From Coniferiporia sulphurascens (taxonomy: Eukaryota > Basidiomycota > Agaricomycetes > Hymenochaetales > Hymenochaetaceae), in assembly GCA_002794785.1 (NCBI GenBank), contig NBBA01000021.1, positions 620,001 to 684,000 of the forward strand: a stretch of DNA of 64,000 nt. Reading direction: 5' to 3'. Position 1 is the stretch's first letter. The number at the start of each line of letters is the position of its first letter. The notes beneath the pieces are model-generated. The model was not told the origin of the DNA. It searched no databases and worked only from the letters and a program-made list of their open reading frames with translations. Below are positions 35,060-45,306 of the stretch, piece by piece. The position numbers and the translations under genes are program-made.

Positions 35060-36190
35060 TGAGGCAACGCCCGCAAAAGTTTTGGGACAGATTTGCATGC
35101 TGACACACGATCAGCACCTTATATACATGTAGTAATTTCAGTGGCAATCATTTCAGATAGTCATGCCCAATGAGCCTTTGTACATATCACAACAGCCAAA
35201 ATATAAAATTTGAGATTATATTAGACATAAATCTCTGTGATATAAAGCTGCTTAGATTTGAGTGTCCCAGTCACCCAGTGTGTTGAAGTTTGAGCTCGAT
35301 GCCGAGTCGGGGCCGGAGTTTGAAATATTTTTCGTAGATTTTTCACTGCATATATGTGCACTCGGTTTCCCTTGCATGATTATCCACTGGTTAAATGATA
35401 CTCTTGGACAAGATGTGCATTCGCTATTGCCGCGAATTTCTGAATTACGACATGGCAACAGTCCAGCCTCTCAAGCCACAGAGAACAGTTGCTGTATCTT
35501 GTCACAGAGTGACACGTGACAAACACGACTTCACAAGTTCACTGTTCACAGTGAATTGCATTCAGAGAGAAAAAGCAAAACAAGTTTTTGAGCCCAATTC
35601 TTGTTTTTTTTTAGCGTAATTGAAGCCAAATAATTATTATAGAGAGTGTGTCTGGGATTTCTGGTTGGTGAATTTATTTATTTTGGTTTCGAAGTAGTGC
35701 AAACGGCATTGAAGTGAGCCGTTTTCACTACAAGGCAGAAATCAAATAATCCGCCAATTAGACACCCTAGCCCCACTCTCTATGATCATTATTCAGCTTC
35801 AATTATGCTAAACAGACAAGAACTGGGATCAAAAAACTCGTTTTGTAAATTTCTCCCTGCTCATAAGTGGCAAAACTTGTGAATGTATGCGGTTAGTAAG
35901 CAAGTGGTCAGCTCGTGGTGATCATATTTCCTTCTTCGGTGGTCCAGATCATAAACTGTAACAGTCGGGCGCATATAGTTGCGCTTAAGGCATCCGTGTA
36001 CCTCAGTCACTTTTGACTCGGGCCGAGGTCAGCGCAGCCTCTATTCTTCTCTTAGACGCCCTTATTGACGCCGTATGTAGATTTTTTCGCAGGTAGATTA
36101 ACTATCTAATAGAGTCCTTTTGATCCAGTTCTGGGCTGAGATATTTGTACAAAACTTCTATAACTTGAAGGTACTAACAGCATAAACAAG
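35060..36190. other. Transposon-derived or unassigned sequence between two elements
   Basis: About 1.1 kb containing the inverted repeat at 35577-35845. It does not resemble units A or C and carries no convincing gene. It is probably part of a nested insertion. Confidence 0.4.
35577..35845. repeat. Imperfect inverted repeat of a dispersed AT-rich family
   Basis: Arms of about 72 bases (35577-35648 and 35774-35845) share GAGCCCAATTCTTGT-like, TAATTGAAGC and ATAGAGAGTG blocks in opposite orientation, with about 125 bases between. A relic of the same family lies at 11262-11440. No coding capacity is seen. Confidence 0.65.
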
Positions 36191-36192
36191 TA

Positions 36193-37789
36193 CAGTGGCT
36201 GACTAAAGTAATGCACCATCACATGACTCTTCAATGTTGCATCTGCTGTGCCTCAACAAACTGGTCTTTTCCACTTTTTTCTTTTGCATACCACAGTAGA
36301 CCATCCTACCATACTATATGTGAAGTATCAAGTAATTTTATTCAGCCATTATTTTAAGGCATTGCATACAACCAGAAAGGTGCTGTGCAGTTCTTTTGAC
36401 ACTGCACCTATTTAATTTTATTGAGTCTCCTGAGGAATGAGAACAGCATAGAACTCCACGAAACTTGGTATGGATCAACATCAAGCTTATGTATACCTAT
36501 TCCATTGATTACCTGGACTGATAGGTTGCCTTGTGTGAGTGAGCAGCCCTGTGCAGGTGCTGCACTTCACACCAACTCCCCATATGTGCAGAAATTTTGG
36601 ATTAGAGTGAAACATCATCAAAGCTAGTGTACAGTATCCCATATTAAGTACAGTAAGTGATGCATGACTTTGGTTTGGTTCCTTGGCTTGTATTCTGAGT
36701 TATTAAGAAATATATTCCAGTTTCTGTGACATTTTGGCTGAAATCACACTTTAAATGGCTTTTCTAAAAAAAAGTAGTGTAACGTGTCTGGAATCAAAAT
36801 GCTTTTGGTGTAGCAATGGACTGATAGTACTACATATCTGAGTCTGGGGCCACTTGGCACCTGGAATCTGATCACACACAGCAAACTTTGAAAAATCTGT
36901 TTACCTAGATACCAAGTCAATATTGCAATGCCCATAGCACAATATTGGCTGATTGGATTAGCATAAATCTTTGCAGACACCCTAATACAGCTATTAAAAA
37001 AATAATTGCAAAGATTTATGCTAATCCAATCAGCCAATATTGTGCTATGGGCATTGCAATATTGACTTGGTATCTAGGTAAACAGATTTTTCAAAGTTTG
37101 CTGTGTGTGATCAGATTCCAGGTGCCAAGTGGCCCCAGACTCAGATATGTAGTACTATCAGTCCATTGCTACACCAAAAGCATTTTGATTCCAGACACGT
37201 TACACTACTTTTTTTTAGAAAAGCCATTTAAAGTGTGATTTCAGCCAAAATGTCACAGAAACTGGAATATATTTCTTAATAACTCAGAATACAAGCCAAG
37301 GAACCAAACCAAAGTCATGCATCACTTACTGTACTTAATATGGGATACTGTACACTAGCTTTGATGATGTTTCACTCTAATCCAAAATTTCTGCACATAT
37401 GGGGAGTTGGTGTGAAGTGCAGCACCTGCACAGGGCTGCTCACTCACACAAGGCAACCTATCAGTCCAGGTAATCAATGGAATAGGTATACATAAGCTTG
37501 ATGTTGATCCATACCAAGTTTCGTGGAGTTCTATGCTGTTCTCATTCCTCAGGAGACTCAATAAAATTAAATAGGTGCAGTGTCAAAAGAACTGCACAGC
37601 ACCTTTCTGGTTGTATGCAATGCCTTAAAATAATGGCTGAATAAAATTACTTGATACTTCACATATAGTATGGTAGGATGGTCTACTGTGGTATGCAAAA
37701 GAAAAAAGTGGAAAAGACCAGTTTGTTGAGGCACAGCAGATGCAACATTGAAGAGTCATGTGATGGTGCATTACTTTAGTCAGCCACTG
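36193..37789. mobile_element. Foldback element with two 783-bp identical arms
   Basis: A 1597-bp palindrome: left arm 36193-36975, 31-bp spacer 36976-37006, right arm 37007-37789. The arms are exact reverse complements wherever I compared them, including mirrored 68-codon and ~97-codon frames. The ends read CAGTGGCTGACTAAAGTAA with TA on both sides (36191-36192 and 37790-37791), as in Tc1/mariner transposons. No transposase domain was recognised in the arms. A transcript through it would fold into a long double-stranded RNA. It is probably a non-autonomous rearranged Tc1/mariner derivative, and recent because the arms have not diverged. Confidence 0.88.
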
Positions 37790-38229
37790 TATAATGCCCG
37801 ACTTTTTGGCAGCGTTGTCTCTACTCATCCTCAACGCTCCCTTTATCATATTATTTACAGTACATGATCATTTTTATAAGCTATCCGTGATATCCTAGGT
37901 TATCAAAAGGAACGGTCACGATGATAAAGTTTCTTTAAGTGGAGTGATGCTCGTTATCGGCGGAGCCGATCTGCAACTCATGAACGACGCTCATGGATGC
38001 GCATGCGTTCACTCAGGGATTCCCAATGTCTGCTGCACATCGATTCGATAAGCTCGTGGTTTCATGGTTGTAATTCATTGAAGTCCTAACTAACACATAG
38101 AAAACATACACAACAGCATTCTTTAACAGCATTCTTTAACTCCCGGTGACGTATACATTCACTTCACGCCACAAAGATAAGATCACACGCATATCCTTAA
38201 TATCTGCACTTTCCCCCTTAAAGCGCGCC

Positions 38230-40184
38230 TTAATTCGCGAATTCCAACGCGACATTCAGAAGGCTTTCGAAGTTCGGTGTTCCTAGACCGGTCACCGGGT
38301 CCCAGCCCTGGGCTGCGGGAAAGCCATTCGTACCACATCCAGGGTTGTCGCCTGGAGTAAACCGGAATATAAATATATGAGTGCTAGTCTGTACGAATAT
38401 ACCGAAATATACATACCACTCGTGATGTCGTTTAGCGCTGCCGACCCCTCCTGGGAGTAGAGTAGTGGGTTCAGGAATCCAAGGGGAGAATACCCGGAGG
38501 CAATCAATTGATCGTTAATGAGAGAGATGACGCTCGCAAAAATAGGACTCGAACAACTCGTGCCCTGTGCGAGCAGGAACCCGCCATTGACAACAATTTC
38601 AACACTCGTTCCCTGCGCGGATACATCTGGAAATGCGCGACCCGCGGGATTGAATAACCCGTAATTTGTATAGCCAAGAGCATTCAGGTATGAGTTTACG
38701 GCAGACACCTGGTAGGAAGGAGTAGAGAAGTAGTTAGAGAAGCCTCCGGAGGACAAACCGGCCGCAGTTTCGGGGACCCCGGACGTTGCACCCACGACTG
38801 TTACGTATGGACAACCCGACGGGAACGTCGGAACAAATGTGCTGCACGAGTCACCCCGTATGCCGGCGACGCCGCCGTCACCAGAAGAGAAAAGGACGGA
38901 AGTTCCACGGGAGCCGAGTTGCATATACACATTGCAAAGTTGACTGCATTTCCAATAAGTACGGATTAAATGGCAGAAGAAAGAGCAAGAAATTACCCAC
39001 CTCGCTAACGCAGGAGATATATTGTCTTCATTGAAGTTATACGATGTTGTCACGACGTTCGGTGGATTGCTTTCGCTAAGCAAGAGGTTGGCGGTATCTA
39101 AGAATCCGCCAACTCCGTCGTAGTACGGAGAGCCTACGGAGATAAATGTTGTGGGCACTCCGCTAGCTAAACCAATTGTGTACTGAATGTCAAGGTTTGC
39201 CTCGAGCCCAGCCTGTCCGGGGCCTTGTGGATTTGAGCCGCCATTAATTGTCTGTAGTGCGAATGACGTATCCGGGGAGAGATCGGTTCGCATGTTACTC
39301 AAGAATAGCTGCAAGTCCGCTATGCTGGCAAACTCGTCGTTGTATCCAGTCACGCCAAGCGTGTTCGAATATTGAGTCGCCGTTGTGCTAGGGATGCTAT
39401 AGAGATCTTGAAGACAGGCGGGTGTGATTGCAGAGCCGCAAGCAGATTCCAAGTCAGCATGTGCGGTAGCATTCTGCTTCGCAGAAACCGAATTCAAGGA
39501 TGAAGAAACAACCCGGGGATCGGTGAAGGGATCTTCAAACCTGTCAAAAGAGTCAGTATCGTAAGTTAGCCCCTAAACGACAGGCTACGAACGTAATTGT
39601 CGGGTGGACAAGGTTAAGATGACCCTGCAGCTCGCTCGGAATCGAGTACACGAGGGTGTTCACACTTTCCTTTCCTGTCTTATCGTGTTTGTACACGGAG
39701 AACTGGGTATTGAACATCTCGTTTGCCTTGCTAACCGGGACGGAGAAACTGAGCCAGTCCCCAGCTGGAGAACTAGACTTTGCTTCGACCCCATACGAGT
39801 CGAGGAACGAATTCACTTTTGACACCGACTCTTGACTAGGTTTAACAAACTCCTCCACCTACAGCAAAAATTATTCAGTTCGTTGTACTAATGGTGAAGA
39901 CCTAGGATCGGATGACTGACCTCCTCCTTGGTGAGGTGCTTGCCGTAGCGATCGCTTTTAGGTGTGCTGACTGAATAGAGAGCATTCTCGAGGCCCTTCA
40001 TGTCACTATTGACGAGCGCGATGCGTAGATTGAGCTGCTGGTCACCAGGTGCATCGGCAATCCTTGTGAAACCAACTGGGACGCTCTTGCGCTGCTCGTG
40101 TACGACCAGGTCACGGAACACCGGGTTTGCAGAGACTGCAGCGACGAAAGACGCAAAAACGAGGAACTTGAACTTGAAGAGCAT
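38230..40184 (-). CDS. Sedolisin (S53) protease, copy C
   Basis: Secreted acid protease, closest to copies A and B. The signal peptide MLFKFKFLVFASFVAAVSA starts at 40184. The pro-domain motifs LNLRIALVNSDMKGLENALY and FVKPSQESVSKVN are present. The catalytic set is GLEANLDIQYTIGLASG, FSSGDGGVAG and QGTSCSSP, with LNDITSG and GWDPVTGLGTPNF near the C-terminus; the stop is at 38230. The fourth-exon region differs from A and B at ALGYTNYGLFNPAGRAFPD, a patch shared in spirit with copy D. The 57-base intron before QLCNVYMQ lacks an in-frame stop. Intact. Confidence 0.93.
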
Positions 40185-40258
40185 AACGAATGAGCTGCGA
40201 GGGACTTTTAGTTTTCCTGGGGCTGGAGAACTGGAGTAATGAGGTGTTGAGCATTTAG

Positions 40259-40265
40259 CTTTATA
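40259..40265 (-). promoter_or_regulatory. TATA box of sedolisin C
   Basis: TATAAAG on the minus strand, 75 bases before the ATG, as in the other copies. Confidence 0.6.
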
Positions 40266-41524
40266 CGCGGAGAACTGAATCGCTATTCCTTCTCGAGGGA
40301 GTCACCATGCGGCGTGGCGACTTCGAAATTTTAGACGTTGCGGGATGCCTTGACTGCATGATCACAGACCAAGGATACTAGAGTCAAGCGAGGAAAGTAT
40401 AAGGCAAGTCACCAGCGTTTCTCCGAGGGAGGCACAAATGTTGATAGCAGTTCCATTGATACGTGTCATAGGTCACGTATGCGAACCTCTCAAATGAGGG
40501 TACTTTATCCAAGCAGCCTGGATGCACATGTATGTCAAGAATTAAAAGCGAGGAGCGACAGTTTCTCAAGACGCTGGTTGTCTCGATCAAGGGCGCCAAA
40601 AAACCCTGGCGTAGTTTGTTCGAGCTCGTCGTTTTCCGTTCGTGTCAATAAAAAATGGCACAGGCGTAAAGCATTAGCACCACCCTTTACCGAGAAGTGG
40701 CGGCGACTGGTCTAGGGCTCTCAAGAATCATACAAGAAATGACATCCTTGTAGTCTAGAGTTAAAATAGAATAGAAGTTGACACTAAGATGAGCGCACAA
40801 TAACCAAGGACAAAATGTACTCAGACTCATCATACATGGAACTCCTCGTATTCTCGTTTAGTTGACATATTGGTTCGAGGTCGTTAAGTATGACATAATA
40901 AACCAGACGTCGGGCGGGGATGTCGAAGCTAAGGTCTGATATTCTTGGGTTGTCGGTGACTGGTTGAACGGTTTTCCGAGGCATGCTACATGGCCCAAGG
41001 GATCCCGTAAGTCGTTCCGAAACTCTGGATGTCTTGCGCTCAATCAACGCAAGAGATTTCTTTTCCTCATGGCGCACCGAACACGAATCGAAGTAGAAGT
41101 CAACGCTGGGATACCAATTTCTTTGTCTTCATTGGGCATGTCACGTGGTACGATCTTTTAAAGTATGGTTGGGTAGTACTGCCTAAGTGCTTTACGAAAC
41201 ACTGTATTTATCCGCGCGGGATTTACAGCATGGAGACAAAAATAAATACGAGCACCTGTGCTCGTTATCATCATACAGTGTAGTTTTTTGTATTTCAGGA
41301 TGTATACATATTTATTTATCGGTTACTGAGTAAGGAATTCACTTCGGAGCCGAGACAGATCAGCGCCATCATCAAATTATGATGTCAGCCGGTCGCGCCT
41401 CGAAACCGCAGTATACACGGCGGCGACCCAATACCCATGCCATCCTAACCAACTTTCTCGTCTTTTCTTTTATTCAAAGGAATTTCGTATCTACCCTCAC
41501 TGCCGGGGATATAGAGGGAGGAAG
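40266..41524. other. Divergent promoter region, sedolisin C and mannosyltransferase
   Basis: About 1.26 kb shared head to head by both genes and duplicated in unit A (29159-30417). No gene lies within. It could contain elements for both directions. Confidence 0.55.
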
Positions 41525-42821
41525 ATGTTCGTAAAAGTGCCCTTCATGGGCCCTATATCCTCAAGGAAATCTGTTTACCTCATCTTTGCTCTTTTCGCGG
41601 TCGTCGTCATCGCGGTTGCTTCGTCTCACCTTATATTCAGTGCAGGCCTATGGAACTCAACGGGAGCGTTTGTGAGATATCACATGAGCATGACGCCGGC
41701 GTTCCAAATGCAAGGTGAGCAGTGTGTGCCATCTTTCCGAAAATTTGCGATATCCCTGACCCGTTCACGTCCAGACGCGCCCGTGAGGGAAATTCTAATT
41801 CATGAATTGGGATACAACGCGGTCGTTCTCTACCTCATCAGCATGCATCGCCTGAGGGACCTTATGCTCTCGTTGTCCTACCTATATACCAACGTCCCCA
41901 TGCATCCATGGCCCATCGTACTTTTTTACGCTGACGATATGGACGACGTCTCTTCACGAACTGAATTTACACTCCGTCTGTACGACTTCCTTGGTGGTGG
42001 TCAGGATGTGCGCTGGTTCATTGATCGTATCGAGTTTGTACGCATCGAGTGGGCCCTGCCGGAGGGGATATCACACGATAAAGCTCAGGTCGATCCTGTT
42101 TTCATTGATTCCTGGCCGGGTACGTTTACGCTATATATTTCGAAAGTCTTCATTTCCATAGACGCCTTATCCACTTCCTCTCGCAGGCTACCATCTTATG
42201 TGTAGCTTTTTCGCGTCACATATCTTTGACCATCCTCGCCTGCGTGATGTCACGTACTACTTGCGGCTGGATACAGATTCGTATATCTTCAAACCACTTT
42301 GCTACGACCCAATTACCCTCTTCCACGAGCGTAATCGCACGTACGGATATCGTTCAAGCACGACAGATCCGGCCTGGGTCACGCATGGTATGTGGGATCT
42401 CACGGACGAGTTTGTCGCTGCACGGCCGGAAGTCGAAAGCACGCTACGCAAAAATGGGTGGTGGTGGGCTGCGGACAGGGAGAAGGGCAGGATGATGGAG
42501 GAGTCATACCCGACATATTATAACAACTTCGAGATAGTCAAGCTGGAGGCGTTCCGCCGACCCGACGTGCGCGAGTGGCTTGATGAGGTGCAGCGGGTGC
42601 CGGAGCGGATCTTTAAATATCGCTGGGGTACGTCCGATTCTGTCCCTGCTTCATCAGTGAACTCACCTCTTCGAACAGGTGATGCACCCATACGTTACGC
42701 GACCGTAAACATGTTTTTCGACGTCAAGAAAGACGTGGAAGAGTACTGCGGCATGCAGTACTGGCACAACGGTGTCCAGGGAAATAAATGCGCTTGTGAA
42801 GATCAGAAGCGTGGTCGTTAA
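41525..42821 (+). CDS. GT15-like alpha-1,2-mannosyltransferase (Kre2/Mnt1 family)
   Basis: Golgi type II membrane enzyme predicted to add alpha-1,2-mannose to protein glycans from GDP-mannose. A short cytosolic tail and one signal anchor (VYLIFALFAVVVIAVASS) precede a luminal domain. Exons 41525-41714, 41775-42119, 42187-42627 and 42679-42821 keep frame and give 372 residues. Family-like motifs are YYLRLDTDSYIFKPL (position of the Kre2 YYWRVEPDV block), SYPTYYNNFEIVKLEAFRR and RWGDAPIRYATVNMFF. The sequence is divergent from yeast Kre2, so the exact linkage is uncertain. Its exon 1 also exists as a broken duplicate at 30418-30616. The upstream neighbour, sedolisin C, is divergently transcribed. 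Confidence 0.85.
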
Positions 42822-45306
42822 CAAGTCCACCTCTACTTTCCTGCATATGTCGTCTTTCATGTATTCATTATCAGTTTATCAGTTTTGGGAATACTTTACT
42901 TCATATTTTACCCGCTATAGCTTTCGCCACTGGGTGTTCTTAACAAGACAACAGAAAATCGGTCCCTTGAAAATATCCGGATTTCCAAAGCCGATACATT
43001 CTGTTTGTAGGCTCGACTAAGCAACACTTTCCTCGGCCTTCCGTACGCTCTCTGGCCACAACTGGGCCTAGGATTTAGCAACCGGCTTCCCTTGTACACA
43101 TACGATGCCTCGTTCCGGAAGTCGAAGGGCTTAGTTCATATGCTATTACGACCACCATTCCATTCCATCTTGTCAAGATTAGGATCAAAATCAAAATCAC
43201 GGCGAATTGTGGATGCGGAGATGCGACTTTTCCGCTCTTCAATTCCAAGGTTCCTCATGGGGCGGATTCTGATTGAGCTTGAAGTTCAATTACTGGGCTG
43301 AGAACTCTGTGCATCTATCCGCCACAAGCCGCGAGAACAACGGATAGTGATATGGTACCCCATCCTGGTAATAGCGCAGGGAATCAGATCAGCGCAAGCA
43401 GACTTAACACACTGGATCGGAATATTCTGGTCTTTTTGGGCCTGGTATTAGCCTTGTTTGCCTGCAAACTAAGCGATATTGAGACTGCGACGTTCTAAAT
43501 CGTGTGTGACTCCAGCCTGAGACCGCGGAATAACAAAGTGGATAATTCGGGACTAAGTGGGTAGCTTCTTATCGTGTATCGCCCGAATGTTACTCAGAAG
43601 AATGTCTCTTATTGTTCTGTAAAGCGACGCCGCTACGAAGGAAAGGGAAGGTCCCCTCCATCTGCTTTCACCCTACCAGGTATGGTGGCGAAAGCGTTAA
43701 GTGCTCTCTCATTAGGCGGCTATAACTCACTTGCACTCCGGAGCGAAGACACTTGTGGAAGGATAAACTCTGGCAAGTTCGATAGTTACATATATATCTT
43801 CTCTCGGTACTTCGGGTATATGACTAGACCCCTGTCCTTAGTCCTCCTTAGATATATTGTTCTGACCAGCTTTACTCAGCAGTGCACTCTCGATGACACC
43901 CGGGCCCCACAGCACGCGCGGGAAGTAACAGGACCAGAGCCTGCGGGGACCCCTTAAACAGCCTTCCATTCCCCCTCACTATTGTATTTAAAAGTTGAAA
44001 GTTGGATTGAAGCGTGAGCTGCAGGGCTCTACATACCGTTGACTACGCTATCCATAACGATACTTGTATGTGTGCAGTAACAGCTTGGTTTAAGGTCAAA
44101 CCCGGGATGACAGCGTTTTGTAAGCATATTATGACTAATAATTTCATGACTAATGCCGGCGAATTGCTGACTTCGAATCCATCACCTTTTCTAAACTCTC
44201 CTTGTTACAACAATCATTATATGTCGCGCGCAGATAATGATGCGGACTCATCACGAAAATCCCGAAGGATGTGGCATTTCTACGCATCTGTCAGACCGTA
44301 TTTCGAGCGGAACTACCACATACTCACCGGAGAGTCGGGACTCGGAGGTCCGATGGGTTCTTTATCCTCCATGTTTCAACTTCTGCTCGGCTGCAGAGTC
44401 CCTCATCTTCAAGTCGTTCCTCTTCTGTCTTTCCACTGCCACGGCATACTCTTACACGTGCTGAACAACAGAAGATGCGAATCGTAATGTCTGCGTTTGC
44501 GATTGAGTAGGGAGCCACGGCGGCGCCGTTGCTCGGGAAAAAAATGCTGAATGCTACAAAAATACTGTGGTACTCGCGACTTGAGACTTCGGGGAAAAAG
44601 TATCCATTCAAACTAGTACTGCTTCAGGATCAGGAATGGCAGCAAAAGCGATCGATCGCTTGTCGTCAGTGACGAGTGATCGGTTGACGGAACGATCATC
44701 CTGCCAATAAAATGATGATCGGTTCTGAATTTTCAATAAAAAAAAGCCATAATTGGGGATTGCACCCATAACTAACTTTACAATTGATTCTAACAGTGTG
44801 GCCGCCGCCTGCGAGATCCGGTATGTCACATGTCCATATGCCGACGATCCTGGACACTAATACTATCCTCATGGGGGTGCCCAGATTGATGCGGCGGGGA
44901 CGTCGGTAGTTCTGCATGCGCCTCGCCGCTCCTCGCTTGGTTCCTCGGTTTACTCCGACGCCCGCTCGACGTCCCCCCCTCGACGTCCCCCAGGCGGAAC
45001 TGTTGATCTGAAAGGTTTACTGGCAAATCTCCACACGAACTTGCCAGCATTGCAATATGTGTCTGTCCCAAACAGCAGTCTTTGACCCGCTCTCGTACAT
45101 CACTTGCCTAGTGCCATAAGCTTTCTGGGTTGACATTGCATGGGCAAGGCCTCACGGCTCGGAGTCTCGGTGCCAACGCTCAGCATGACGACTCCTCCGA
45201 AAAAGGGCCACTATAACGTCTCCGTGTATAAAGCGAGGACCACAACACCTCAGTACCTCAGTCTCCAAGCCCCAGGAAACTAAAGGGTTCTTCACAACTC
45301 CTCGTC
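42822..45306. other. Intergenic, no gene recognised, with promoter of sedolisin D
   Basis: About 2.5 kb. Frames at 43574-43957 and 44014-44487 are open but lack recognisable motifs, and I do not support them. The last 80 bases hold the sedolisin D TATA box. Confidence 0.5.
45227..45233 (+). promoter_or_regulatory. TATA box of sedolisin D
   Basis: TATAAAG 80 bases before the ATG at 45307, equivalent to the boxes of copies A-C. Confidence 0.6.

Larger units (their letters stand above)
37795..41715. repeat. Duplicated unit C (sedolisin plus intact mannosyltransferase start)
   Basis: Third copy of the protease unit, directly after the foldback. It runs through sedolisin C, its spacer, and exon 1 of the intact GT15-like gene. 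The distance from sedolisin start to mannosyltransferase start is about 1340 bases, the same as in unit A. Confidence 0.65.

Noticed and set aside
36421..37561. Pairs of identical 68- and ~97-codon frames on opposite strands
   Set aside because: They are mirror images created by the foldback arms. No protein family is recognised.
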